Below are positions 1-8,331 of a stretch of DNA of 64,000 nucleotides, piece after piece. The notes beneath the pieces are model-generated. The model saw only the letters and a program-made list of their open reading frames with translations. It made no database searches and was not told where the DNA came from. The DNA lies in the NCBI GenBank assembly GCA_910575035.1, contig CAJTDL010000004.1:1-64000 (forward strand). Reading direction: 5' to 3'. The first letter of the stretch is position 1. Every line of letters begins with the position of its first letter. The stretch comes from Lachnospiraceae bacterium (GTDB taxonomy: Bacteria; Bacillota; Clostridia; Lachnospirales; Lachnospiraceae). The position numbers and the translations under genes were made by a program.

Positions 1-397
1 CAAGTCGACATCACAAAAAGTGTAAAATCGACAGAGATTTTTTACATATCTTATTCTTATCAGGAAGTCTTAAATTCCATAGACACAAGATTTTTTACAG
101 CCTCAAACAGAGAATTGAAAAATTTTTTTCTGCTCTGAATTGCTGTTATTTTGTGGATAAAATCAATGATTTTATATGCAGATAGTATCCTTGTGGATAA
201 ATTGTAATTATTGATATTCTACCCACTTCATTTTCGTCTTTTGAGACGATTTTGAATATATTTATTATCGTTTGCATCTTCAAATTTAATACTTATCCAC
301 CGTCATTTTGACAATCTGCTTTCGTGACAGATTCGCTTTTTTACAGCATTTTCGCTATAATAGAAACATAGAATTTTGCGGAAAGAAGGTGGTCTGA
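1..397. other. AT-rich non-coding left edge with DnaA-box-like 9-mers
   Basis: I find no credible gene here. The stretch is AT-rich and sits upstream of an IS66-type transposase start. It holds two perfect DnaA-box 9-mers (TGTGGATAA at 152-160 and 192-200, the reverse complement of TTATCCACA) and one 8/9 match in the other orientation at 293-301. A good ribosome site precedes the IS66 reading frame. Whether the boxes are bound by DnaA or belong to the insertion sequence cannot be told from sequence alone. Confidence 0.5.
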
Positions 398-705
398 ATG
401 CCGGTTAATATCACAGGGGAATTTGTTCGATATCTGATGGAACAGAACGCATCTCTGCCTGAACAGGTGGCTGAATTAACGGCTACTGTCAAGGAACTGA
501 ACCAGACCATCCGGGAACTGAAAGAGCAGTTAAACAAAAACTCCAAAAACAGTTCCAAGCCGCCCTCATCTGACGGGCTTAAGAAGCCTGTGGTAAAAAA
601 GAACAAAAGTCTTCGTGAATCCTCCGGAAAGAAGCGCGGTGCACAGGAAGGGCATGACGGCGTTCATCTTGCCGCCATCTCCGAGCCAGATCACATCAAG
701 GTGGT
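398..705 (+). pseudogene. IS66-family transposase (TnpC) N-terminal fragment
   Basis: About 100 codons match the N-terminus of IS66 TnpC. There is a leucine-zipper-like helix (VAELTATVKELNQTIRELKE) followed by the family hallmark NSKNSSKPPSSDG and a basic stretch. The zinc-finger and DDE catalytic regions are absent: similarity stops near 700, where sequence resembling the end of another insertion sequence begins. The fragment cannot be an active transposase. It marks the first of several junctions in a mosaic of mobile-element debris. Confidence 0.85.
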
Positions 706-720
706 GTTAGTATATAAATG

Positions 721-852
721 TGGACAAGAAAAGTTGAACAACCTATACTATCAAGTGAAAGAGCAAAGGAAATGTTGAACATGGCGAAAAACCAAAAATC
801 CTACACCCCGGAATTCAAGCAGCAGATTGTGGATCTGTACAATACCAGTGAC
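721..852 (+). mobile_element. IS3-type (IS150-like) left-end and OrfA fragment
   Basis: The start codon at 781 begins MAKNQKSYTPEFKQQIVDLY, the typical start of the helix-turn-helix OrfA of IS3-family elements. It is preceded by a non-coding stretch that could be the element's left end. Similarity breaks off after about 24 codons, near 852. No OrfB integrase core follows. The element was probably inserted into the IS66 fragment and then cut by a further rearrangement. Confidence 0.65.
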
Positions 853-854
853 AT

Positions 855-943
855 AGGTTTTGTTTCATCAACTCCTTTACTTCGTCCATATCTTCCTGAT
901 AGACGTGGTTTGTGCTGTTAATTCTTTTCGCAATCTGGTTCAG
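855..943 (-). pseudogene. MobC relaxosome protein C-terminal fragment
   Basis: Read on the minus strand, 943 to 855 encodes about 29 residues beginning LNQIAKRINSTNHVYQEDMD. This is the conserved C-terminal motif of MobC-type plasmid or ICE mobilisation proteins (N-L-N-Q-I-A-R). Neither a start nor the ribbon-helix-helix N-terminus is present. The piece shows that a mobilisable element once occupied this spot and fits the relaxase remnants near 17.7 kb. Confidence 0.6.
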
Positions 944-944
944 G

Positions 945-1804
945 AACAGGCAGCATTATATCAAGGGAGAAGATTCAAATCCTGTTTTTTGCAGGATGGG
1001 GATGCTCTGGTATTAAGAACTGATTATCTGCTCCGTATTTTGGAAGCGCTAAATAAATATTTTCCTGATTTGGAATATATAACTTCCTATGCTCGTGCGG
1101 ACAGTATCACACGAAAGAGCCCGGCAGAATTGCAGGAGCTTCGGCAAGCCGGACTGAATCATCTGTACTGTGTAATGGAAACCGGATCGGATAAGATATT
1201 ACAGCTTATCAACAAAGGCTTTCATGCAGATACCGTTGCGAAAAGCGGGTGTATGGCAAAAGACGCAGGCATGATATTATCAGAGTTTATATTGCTTGGG
1301 ATTGGTGGAAAAGAGCTTTCAAAAGAAAATGCAATCCAGACAGCAGATGCGCTGAACATGATTCAGCCGGATTTTATTCGTGTCCATACAACCGGAATAA
1401 AGCCAGAGTCCAAAATGTGGGAGTTTGTTCAGGCAGGTTCTTTTACATTACAGTCCGAGGAAGAAATTATGATAGAGCAAAAACTATTCTTGGAGAAGCT
1501 GCTTGAAATGGACAGCTATTATGTGAATGAACATATCATCAACTTGTTGTTGGAGGTTAGAGGAAATTTGCGGACAGATAAATTAGAAATGCTGTCTGCA
1601 ATAAATAAATTTTTAGGATTGCCGGAAGATGAAAAACTTCTATTCATTGTAGGCAGACGGCTTAACATTTTCTTTATGTTGGATGATTTGAAAAAGCCTA
1701 AACAGTATCAAAAAGCACAGGAATGTATGGAGCAGATTTTACAGAAAAATCCACAGGTTGATTTTACCAGACTTTGTAATTATGTCAGGCAATCACAGAT
1801 TTAG
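945..1804 (+). pseudogene. Radical SAM protein, N-terminally truncated
   Basis: The reading frame matches the second half of an Elp3/HemN-like radical SAM enzyme. It has a substrate-barrel strand (FLQDGDALVLRTDYLLRILE), an ITSYARADSI segment, and a strand with the METGSDKILQLINKG pattern, followed by a helical C-terminal domain. The CxxxCxxC motif that binds the 4Fe-4S cluster is missing because the 5' end has been replaced by MobC-like sequence. Without the cluster site it cannot do radical chemistry, so I treat it as a pseudogene. A terminator follows directly. Confidence 0.75.
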
Positions 1805-1811
1805 GATAATA

Positions 1812-1860
1812 AGAGAACCCGCATAGCTGTTTCATGTTTTTGCTGTGCAGGTTCTTTTTT
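1812..1860 (+). terminator. Rho-independent terminator after the radical SAM fragment
   Basis: An interrupted stem pairs AGAACC..GCA.AGC with GCT.TGC.GGTTCT and is followed by a run of six T. It lies 10 bp after the stop codon of the truncated radical SAM gene. Confidence 0.75.
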
Positions 1861-1886
1861 GCCATAAGGATAGTTGATAAAAATAA

Positions 1887-2249
1887 TTATTTTTTGCTTT
1901 GGGAAGGGCAGCATACGGGCTGTATATCCAGTCCGTCCAAATATGCTGTTCCCCAATCGCACATGGCATTTAGTACAGGTATGATGCTTTTCCCAAAGGC
2001 AGTAAGAGAATAGATTGTTCTCGGCGGCTTTTCAGGAATCACTTCTCTGTTTATCATGCCGCAATCTTCTAAATCATGGAGCTGACCGGAGAGCATTTTG
2101 GGAGTTGCTTTTGGGATAAGGCGTTGGAGTTCCATGTAGTGTAATGGCTGTGATTTTAAGTGCCACAATACCAGCGGTTTATATTTCCCGCCAATCAGGG
2201 ACAGGGTAGCTTCTACGGGACAGTTAAATTGTTTTTGTTCAATTTTCAT
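1887..2249 (-). CDS. HxlR-family redox-type transcriptional regulator
   Basis: This 120-residue protein is a winged helix-turn-helix regulator of the HxlR/YodB type. The core pattern is GGKYKPLVLWHLKSQPLHYMEL, broken here as GGKYKPLVLW and the recognition region MLSGQLHDLEDCGMI. A cysteine sits near the N-terminus (FNCPVE, Cys10), where YodB and HypR carry their redox-sensing cysteine. I chose the ATG at 2249 rather than the longer frame because AGGAGAAG lies at the right distance. It is divergent from a nitroreductase gene, a usual arrangement in which the regulator represses the oxidoreductase until quinones or electrophiles modify the cysteine. The sensing role is inferred. Confidence 0.88.
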   Translation of the reverse strand: MKIEQKQFNCPVEATLSLIGGKYKPLVLWHLKSQPLHYMELQRLIPKATPKMLSGQLHDLEDCGMINREVIPEKPPRTIYSLTAFGKSIIPVLNAMCDWGTAYLDGLDIQPVCCPSQSKK

Positions 2250-2355
2250 TTTGCTTCTCCTAACTGCAAGGGTGCTATCTTTTTTGAAAGTATCTATCAA
2301 AAAAGTGCAGTCTTGCGGAATTTCATTTCAGCGTTACAATAGAGTTGTCAGTTGG

Positions 2356-2369
2356 TTTGGCATACTAAA
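2356..2369. promoter_or_regulatory. Putative DtxR/MntR-like palindromic operator
   Basis: The sequence TTTGGCATACTAAA is an imperfect palindrome 27 bp upstream of the nitroreductase start. Two related sequences occur at 5069-5085 and 8298-8311. The shared core (TTNGGCAT followed by a CTAA or CTGAA arm) resembles operators of metal-responsive DtxR-family regulators. No DtxR-family gene is present in the window. Confidence 0.4.
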
Positions 2370-2395
2370 TATAACATAAGAAAGGACTTGATACT

Positions 2396-2914
2396 ATGGA
2401 TTTTTTAAACATTGCAAAACAGCGTTTTTCTGTACGCAGCTACACAGATCAGGCGGTGGAAAAGGAAAAACTGGATAAGATTCTGGAAGCTGCCCATGTA
2501 GCTCCAACCGCAGCAAACCTCCAGCCTGTGCATCTGATTGTGGTGCAAAGCAAAGAGGGACTTGAAAAAATAGGACAGGGGGCAAATCTTTACGGTGCAC
2601 CGCTGGCAATCATCGTCTGCGCTGACCATGAAAAGGCATGGGTACGTCCGTTTGATAAGAAGCAGACAGGTGATATTGATACCTCCATTCTGACAGACCA
2701 CATGATGCTGCAGGCAACGGAATTGGGGCTTGGCTCTGTATGGATTTGCTATTTCAAGCCGGATGTTATCAGCAGGGAATTTGGACTTCCTGAAAATCTG
2801 GAACCCGTCAATATCCTTGCAGTTGGTTATTCGGATGAAGAAGCTGCCGATCCGGAACGCCATTCAATGATGCGTATTCCGATAAGCCAGTTGGTATCCT
2901 ACGAAAATCTGTAA
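2396..2914 (+). CDS. Nitroreductase-family FMN oxidoreductase
   Basis: This 172-residue protein is a small nitroreductase. The N-terminal RFSVRSYTDQAVE matches the R-x-S-x-R phosphate-binding start of the family. AAHVAPTAANLQPVHLIV gives the flavin-contacting segment, and LGLGSVWICYF plus the ILAVGYSDEEA end complete the fold. It probably uses NAD(P)H and FMN to reduce quinones, nitro compounds or other electrophiles in the cytoplasm as a dimer. A ribosome site (AAAGGA) precedes the ATG. The divergent HxlR gene is its likely regulator. The true substrate is unknown. Confidence 0.88.
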   Translation: MDFLNIAKQRFSVRSYTDQAVEKEKLDKILEAAHVAPTAANLQPVHLIVVQSKEGLEKIGQGANLYGAPLAIIVCADHEKAWVRPFDKKQTGDIDTSILTDHMMLQATELGLGSVWICYFKPDVISREFGLPENLEPVNILAVGYSDEEAADPERHSMMRIPISQLVSYENL

Positions 2915-3016
2915 TGGGAGCGATTGTAAATATTAAACATGACAGGCAGTGCGCACAGCGTACTGTCCGTTGTGTTTTATGCCTTAGTATGCAGAAAAGC
3001 CGCCAGTGGCGGGTTT

Positions 3017-3343
3017 TCAGTATGGATGTCTTTCAGAAATATGTGCATAAGTTTCTTCCAGAATCCACTGAATGTGTTCGTCCTGAATACTGTAAAAGAC
3101 CTTTTTGCCTTCCTTGTGGGAACGGACTAACCTTGCAATGCGAAGTTCATGTAGTTGATGGGATATGGCAGATTCAGTGACTTTGATTTTTTTTGCAAGT
3201 TCGCTCACACAATATTCCTGTTTCATCAAATGCCAGAGTATTTTCATTCGGGTGTAATCGCCCATTGCTTTGTGTAATTCTGTTAATTGTTCCAGTTCGG
3301 AAGAATTGGGGACAGAAAAAATTGTTTTGTTTGTTTGATTCAT
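3017..3343 (-). CDS. ArsR/SmtB-family metal-sensing repressor
   Basis: This 108-residue winged-helix repressor carries the ArsR pattern KILWHLMKQEYCVSELAKK, with the recognition helix ESAISHQLHELR. The last helix holds D88-x-H90 and, eleven residues later, H101-x-x-E104. That is the same ligand set and spacing as the alpha5 zinc site of SmtB (Asp104, His106, His117, Glu120). A single Cys45 lies in the DNA-binding domain, so a CadC-type CxC site is not present. I infer a zinc or similar divalent-metal sensor. A GGAGCAAC ribosome site precedes the ATG. Its target may be the neighbouring P1B ATPase, now only a fragment. Confidence 0.88.
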   Translation of the reverse strand: MNQTNKTIFSVPNSSELEQLTELHKAMGDYTRMKILWHLMKQEYCVSELAKKIKVTESAISHQLHELRIARLVRSHKEGKKVFYSIQDEHIQWILEETYAHISERHPY

Positions 3344-3485
3344 AGTGTTGCTCCAATCTTATGTATACCCTTTCGGGCATTCCGTAATCCATACTCTTTC
3401 GGAGTGGGCGTTGCACGACAAGGTATAAGCTGTTTGACAGACCATAGGTATATGAGTATCATAATTTTATCTAGGAGGTGGTTAA

Positions 3486-3856
3486 ATGCCACACTATAAC
3501 TTACCTCACAATCATGGACAGAATATTGAGAAAGTCCTGGATAAGATTCCACCTGCAGAACGATTTAAAGATATAGCGTTTTTGTTCCAGCAATTAGAGA
3601 TCCTACAAGGTTGCGGATTTTGTGGCTGTTATGGCATTATAAGGAATGTGTCTGCAATATAGCGGCGGCTGTTGGTATGAGCGTACCTGCTGTGTCGCAT
3701 CACCTTAGGGCTTTAAAGAAAAGCGGGATTATATCAAGCTGGAGGGAAGGAAAAGAAGTAGACTATTCTCTGTCTAAAACGCCACAGGCGAAATTGCTGC
3801 ATCGTTCCATAGATGCGTTGTTTGAATGCGAGTTATGTAATGACTCGCATTTATGA
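3486..3856 (+). pseudogene. Second ArsR-family regulator, single-base frameshift
   Basis: Translation from the ATG at 3486, behind a strong AGGAGGTGG ribosome site, gives a His-rich start (MPHYNLPHNHG) and an ArsR first helix ending QQLE. The next residues expected, DPTRLRILWLL, are in another frame: loss of one G near 3600 explains the shift. The second frame continues with KECVCNIAAAVGMSVPAVSH, including a CVC motif as in CadC-type sensors, and ends ECELCNDSHL. Unless ribosomes slip here, the gene is dead. It probably sensed a soft metal such as cadmium, lead or zinc. A sequencing error could also create this. Confidence 0.75.
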
Positions 3857-3970
3857 GCAAGTAGCATAGCGGATTGCGAATGTCCTTTTGTCTGTCCTGT
3901 CCAACCGATATTTAAGAAAAGCACTACCTTGTGGGGTGTAGCGCATTTCTGTTGTGCTTTTAAATTGACT

Positions 3971-5116
3971 TTAATCAGAAATGGGTGATATTTTTACCCG
4001 CATTGCCCGGATTGCGTTCAAGATTGCAATAACGGAAACACCAACATCGGCAAATACCGCCGCCCACATATTGGCATATCCCAAAGCTCCCAATATCAGC
4101 ACTAAAAACTTAATTCCCAAAGCAAATACAATGTTCTGGTTTGCGATGCGGATTATCTTTCGGGCAATCTTCATCACTGCGGCAATTTTTGAAGGCTCAT
4201 CGGTCATTAAGACCACATCGGCGGCTTCGATAGCGGCATCAGAGCCAAGACCACCCATAGCGATACCGACATCTGCCCTTGCCAGTACGGGGGCATCATT
4301 GATTCCGTCCCCGACAAAGACAAGTTTGCCTTTTTCTGTTTTTTCCTTTAACAGTGCTTCCACCCGGTCAACTTTGTCGGCGGGGAGCAGTTCAGTATAA
4401 GCCTGATCCAGCCCAAGACGCCCCGAAACTTTCTGCCCTACTGCGTCAGCATCTCCGGTCAGCATAACCGTTTTCCGTATGCTGGAGGATTTGAGCTGGC
4501 GGATTGCGGACGGAGCGTCCTGCTTGATTTCATCTTCTATGACAATGGAACCGGAATATGTTCCGTCACAGGCGAGATAAATCACTGTTCCAACAGCGCC
4601 GGAAGGCTGGTAGCGGATATGTTCCCGTTCTATGAGTTTTGCGTTTCCCGCAAGGACTTTCTTTCCGTCTATGACTGCCTGCACACCATGACCTGCAATC
4701 TCCTGAACATCAGATATGCGGTTCGGGGCTATTTTTTTGCCATAGGCTTTTTTAATAGAAGCAGAAATAGGGTGGTTGGAATAATCCTCTGCGTATGCGG
4801 CAAGCTCTAAAAGCTGTGTTTCGTCCATGTCCACAGGATGGATTTCACTGACTGCAAAAGAGCCTTTTGTGAGTGTGCCTGTCTTATCAAATACAATCAT
4901 TTCCGCATGAGCTAAGGATTCCAGATAATTGCTGCCTTTTACAAGGACACCGATTTTCGATGCGCCGCCGATGCCGCCAAAGAAACTTAATGGGATAGAG
5001 ATTACCAGCGCACAGGGATTGTTTTTTTCATGGGAATAATCCACTTTTCTAAAAAATTTGTTTAGTTGGTTTGGCATGGCTGAACAATTAAAGAAATGTT
5101 TAATCGTTTTGCGCAA
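3971..5116 (-). pseudogene. P1B-type heavy-metal ATPase, C-terminal half only
   Basis: The frame starts inside the CPC transport motif: PCALVISIPLSFFGGIGGAS is preceded by about 33 unrelated residues. It then runs through DKTGTLTKG, the nucleotide-binding HP motif (NHPISASIKKA), TGDADAVGQ and [20 protein letters not shown] to the last two membrane helices. This matches the CadA/ZntA group. The N-terminal metal-binding domain and the first six helices are missing, so it cannot transport. The junction lies near 5035. The unrelated 5' part contains a palindrome like those at 2356 and 8298, suggesting that promoter DNA from another metal gene was joined here. Confidence 0.85.
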
Positions 5117-5296
5117 AGTATAGTCACCAATCGGCTATAAGTCAATGGGTTTGAAGTCGGTATTCCTCTTTGGAGCATAAAACCTCCCGATTGGATTTTT
5201 GTAAAAAAAGAAATTGCTTTTCGGATTAAAAAAGCTCCTTTTCAGAGCAGACAAAAGGAAAATCGGGTGTTTATAATGAAAAACGGTAACAGCTCC

Positions 5297-5317
5297 AGTC
5301 CCCTACGGGGGAGGGGT
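5297..5317. promoter_or_regulatory. CsoR-type operator upstream of copA
   Basis: The pseudo-palindrome TCCCCTACGGGGGA lies at 5299-5312, about 50 bp before copA, followed by GGGGTA. GC-rich dyads of the form (T)ACCCC-TA-GGGG(TA) are the known recognition sites of copper-sensing CsoR repressors. A csoR gene follows copA, which supports autoregulated control of the operon. Confidence 0.7.
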
Positions 5318-5360
5318 ACAACATACTGTTACAAATTTAGAAAAGAAAGAAGGGATAATT

Positions 5361-7943
5361 TTGCAAAAGGAGCAATTTGACATTACGGGTATGACCTGTT
5401 CCGCCTGCTCTGCAAGAATTGAGAAAAGCGTAGCGAAGCTGCCGGGAATAAAGGAGGTATCCGTAAACCTGCTAAAAAACAGTATGGTTGCTTCTTATGA
5501 TGAGTCTGTTCTGGATACGGAGGGAATTGTGCAGGCAGTTGAAAAAGCCGGGTACGGGGCATTTCCTAAATCGTTTCAGAATAAGGGGCAGACTGTAAAC
5601 GCTTCTGCGAAGCAGACAGCACAGCCAGAGGCAAACACAGCACAGAAAGAATATGGTCAGATGAAAAAGCGGCTGCTTTTGTCCGCACTGTTTACCATTC
5701 CATTGTTCTACATATCTATGGGGCATATGATGGGGTGGATACTTCCCAAAGGGCTGCTTGGTATGGAAAATGCAATGAGTTTTGCTTTTACACAGTTTCT
5801 ATTGCTGATTCCGGTAGTGTTCATCAATTTTAAATATTACCGCATGGGTTTTAAGACACTGTTTCATGGCTCACCGAATATGGATTCCCTGATTGCTATT
5901 GGTTCTGGTGCGGCAATCGTCTATGGTATCTATGCCATTTATAAAATCGGGATAGGATTTGGGCATGGCGATATGGAAACCGTACACAGCTTTATGATGG
6001 ATTTGTATTTTGAATCCGCTGGTATGATTCTGATACTTATAACATTGGGTAAGACGTTAGAAGCTCGTGCAAAAGGAAAGACCTCAGATGCTATTACAAA
6101 ACTGATGAACCTTGCGCCCAAGACCGCCACGATGGAGAGGGACGGAATGGAAATACAGGTTCCGGTAGAGGAAGTACAGGCGGGAGAAATCTTAGTTGTA
6201 AAAGCGGGGGAGTCCATTCCGGTAGACGGGGTTATCGTGGAAGGCGTTTCTTCTGTGGATGAATCAGCCCTGACCGGGGAGAGCATACCTGTGGAAAAGC
6301 AGACCGGGGATAAAGTAATCGGTGCAACAATCAATAAATCCGGTTATTTTAAAATGCAGGCTACGAAAGTAGGGGATGATACCACACTGGCACAGATCGT
6401 GCGGCTTGTGGACGAAGCAACCAGTTCCAAAGCGCCTATCGCAAAGCTGGCGGATAAGGTCAGCGGGGTATTCGTTCCGGTGGTTATCGGCATTGCCTTA
6501 ATTGCAGTTATAGTATGGCTGCTTGCGGGGTATGGGTTTGAGTTTGCCCTTTCTATCGGTATCTCTATTCTCGTCATATCCTGCCCTTGCGCACTTGGAT
6601 TGGCAACACCTACCGCAATCATGGTAGGCACAGGGAAGGGGGCATCAAATGGCATTTTGATTAAGTCGGCGGAAGCTCTGGAGGTGGCGCATAATATTGA
6701 TACGGTTGTTTTGGATAAGACCGGGACAATCACACAGGGAACGCCTGTGGTAACGAATGTGCTTGTAAAAGAGGGGATTTCACAAAATGAACTCCTGCAG
6801 GTTGCCGCTTCTCTGGAAAAAATGTCGGAACACCCACTTGCGGATGCGATAGTGGAGGAAGCAGAAAAGAATGCTTTAGGTTTTCTGCCTGTAAATAACT
6901 TTAAGCAGATTCCGGGACAGGGAATTATGGGAGAAATCCAAAATGTTATCTGCCTTGCCGGAAACCGCCGCCTGATGTCCGCAGAGGGCATAGAGGGAGG
7001 TGCGCTGCTCCAGCTTGGGGAAGCAATGGCTGTGGACGGAAAAACACCATTATTCTTTGCGAGGGGCGGACAGCTTATCGGTGTGGTAGCTGTGGCAGAT
7101 GTGGTAAAGCCTACCAGTAAGCAGGCAATACAGGAATTATCCGGCTTGGGAATGGAGGTTGTCATGCTTACCGGGGACAATGCTAAAACTGCGGAAGCAA
7201 TCAGAAAGCAGGTGGGCGTAGACCGGGTGGTTGCCGAAGTATTCCCGCAGGATAAGGAAAAGGAAATCCGGCGTTTACAGGAAAAGGGCAGAAAGGTAGC
7301 TATGGTAGGGGATGGCATCAATGATGCGCCTGCGCTTGCAAGGGCAGATGTAGGAATTGCTATCGGGGCAGGAACGGATGTGGCGATTGAATCAGCGGAT
7401 ATTGTGTTGATGAAAAGTGACCTCTTGGATGTGTCTACCGCTGTCCAGTTAAGCAAGGCGGTTATCCGCAACATCAAGCAAAATCTGTTTTGGGCGTTTA
7501 TCTACAATATCATTGGTATTCCGGTTGCGGCGGGGGTATTTTATCTGTCCTTCGGCTTGAAGTTAAACCCGATGATCGGAGCCTTTGCAATGAGTTTCAG
7601 CTCTGTCTTTGTGGTATCAAATGCCCTGCGACTTCGCTGGTTCAAAGCAAGGCATCTTGCAAAACCGGAACAGAAAGAAACATATAGCAGCAGTCAGACA
7701 ATTTTATCGAAAAAAAGTGAAGGAGAAAAGAACATGGAAAAATTATTGAAGATTGAAGGAATGGTTTGCGGAAACTGCGTAAAGCACGTTTCAAAGGCGT
7801 TAATGGAGATTGAGGGTATTTCAGATGTCACAGTGCAACTGGAAGCAAAAACAGCATTGGTACAGATGCGCCATGCGGTATCAGAGGACAGGCTGAAAAC
7901 AGCGGTTGAAGATGCTGGCTATCAGCTCATAAGTGTTCAGTAG
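5361..7943 (+). CDS. copA: Copper-exporting P1B ATPase with C-terminal HMA domain
   Basis: This 860-residue P-type ATPase pumps Cu(I) out of the cell. Residues 3-70 form a heavy-metal-associated domain with MTCSAC (Cys13, Cys16). Membrane helices follow, with the ion-binding [11 protein letters not shown] in helix 6, the phosphorylated aspartate in DKTGT near residue 452, the SEHPLADAI motif, TGDN and [16 protein letters not shown]. The usual end of CopA is near residue 760. Here a linker leads to a second HMA domain with MVCGNC (residues 792-860). Translation probably begins at the TTG at 5361 after AAGAAGGG. CsoR is encoded 11 bp downstream, and a CsoR operator precedes the gene. Confidence 0.93.
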   Translation: MQKEQFDITGMTCSACSARIEKSVAKLPGIKEVSVNLLKNSMVASYDESVLDTEGIVQAVEKAGYGAFPKSFQNKGQTVNASAKQTAQPEANTAQKEYGQMKKRLLLSALFTIPLFYISMGHMMGWILPKGLLGMENAMSFAFTQFLLLIPVVFINFKYYRMGFKTLFHGSPNMDSLIAIGSGAAIVYGIYAIYKIGIGFGHGDMETVHSFMMDLYFESAGMILILITLGKTLEARAKGKTSDAITKLMNLAPKTATMERDGMEIQVPVEEVQAGEILVVKAGESIPVDGVIVEGVSSVDESALTGESIPVEKQTGDKVIGATINKSGYFKMQATKVGDDTTLAQIVRLVDEATSSKAPIAKLADKVSGVFVPVVIGIALIAVIVWLLAGYGFEFALSIGISILVISCPCALGLATPTAIMVGTGKGASNGILIKSAEALEVAHNIDTVVLDKTGTITQGTPVVTNVLVKEGISQNELLQVAASLEKMSEHPLADAIVEEAEKNALGFLPVNNFKQIPGQGIMGEIQNVICLAGNRRLMSAEGIEGGALLQLGEAMAVDGKTPLFFARGGQLIGVVAVADVVKPTSKQAIQELSGLGMEVVMLTGDNAKTAEAIRKQVGVDRVVAEVFPQDKEKEIRRLQEKGRKVAMVGDGINDAPALARADVGIAIGAGTDVAIESADIVLMKSDLLDVSTAVQLSKAVIRNIKQNLFWAFIYNIIGIPVAAGVFYLSFGLKLNPMIGAFAMSFSSVFVVSNALRLRWFKARHLAKPEQKETYSSSQTILSKKSEGEKNMEKLLKIEGMVCGNCVKHVSKALMEIEGISDVTVQLEAKTALVQMRHAVSEDRLKTAVEDAGYQLISVQ
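7734..7943 (+). CDS. Possible independently translated CopZ-like chaperone inside copA
   Basis: The last 69 codons of copA form a complete HMA domain beginning [15 protein letters not shown]. They start with an in-frame ATG preceded by GAAGGAGA at good spacing (7719-7726). A free 69-residue copper chaperone could therefore be made from the same mRNA in addition to the fused domain. Alternatively, a formerly separate copZ gene was joined to copA by loss of a stop codon and the ribosome site is a relic. Sequence alone cannot decide. Confidence 0.5.
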   Translation: MEKLLKIEGMVCGNCVKHVSKALMEIEGISDVTVQLEAKTALVQMRHAVSEDRLKTAVEDAGYQLISVQ

Positions 7944-7954
7944 CCGGGTTGCCT

Positions 7955-8218
7955 ATGAAAGCGAAAAAAGGAAATGTCACCCATAAACTGAAAATTGCGA
8001 AAGGTCAGTTAGACGGTATCCTGCAAATGATAGAGGAAGATCGTTACTGCGTGGATATATCCAATCAGCTTTTAGCGACACAGGCATTATTAAAGAGCGC
8101 TAACCAACAGATTTTACAGGCACATATCCGTAACTGTGTCCGGGAGGCGTTACAGACTGATGCGGAAAATCCGAAACTGGAAGAAGCATTGCAGTTATTG
8201 GAAAAAATGGTGCAATAG
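7955..8218 (+). CDS. csoR: CsoR-family copper-sensing repressor
   Basis: This 87-residue all-helical repressor belongs to the CsoR/RcnR (DUF156) family. The Cu(I) ligands are in place: Cys32 (DRYCVDI), His57 and Cys61 (AHIRNCV), with the 25- and 4-residue spacing of CsoR. It should bind as a tetramer to the GC-rich dyad before copA and release when copper binds. The ATG at 7955 is six bases after an in-frame TTG; neither has a strong ribosome site, so translation may be coupled to copA. It lies only 11 bp downstream of copA. Confidence 0.9.
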   Translation: MKAKKGNVTHKLKIAKGQLDGILQMIEEDRYCVDISNQLLATQALLKSANQQILQAHIRNCVREALQTDAENPKLEEALQLLEKMVQ

Positions 8219-8297
8219 CCCGATATTTCCGATTGGATAAAAAGTCCTTCGGATAGGAGCAGACAAAAGGGATTGACTTTTAATATACTCTATATGG

Positions 8298-8311
8298 TTA
8301 GGCATGGCTAA
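8298..8311. promoter_or_regulatory. Putative DtxR/MntR-like operator before the MATE gene
   Basis: TTAGGCATGGCTAA is a nearly perfect palindrome 20 bp upstream of the MATE start. It shares its core with sites at 2356 and 5069. Position overlapping the ribosome-site side of the promoter fits a repressor site. The hairpin and GAGCAGACAAAAGG motif at 8257-8270 also recur before copA at 5245-5258. Confidence 0.45.
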
Positions 8312-8331
8312 TATAGATATAAGGAGGAAAC

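Noticed and set aside
1-400. Chromosomal origin of replication
   Set aside because: DnaA boxes are present, but no dnaA, dnaN or rpmH lies near and the surroundings are insertion-sequence debris.
6344-7477. 377-residue minus-strand frame opposite copA
   Set aside because: It is a shadow of copA codon usage; the low-complexity Ser/Ala/Thr content is typical of antisense frames.
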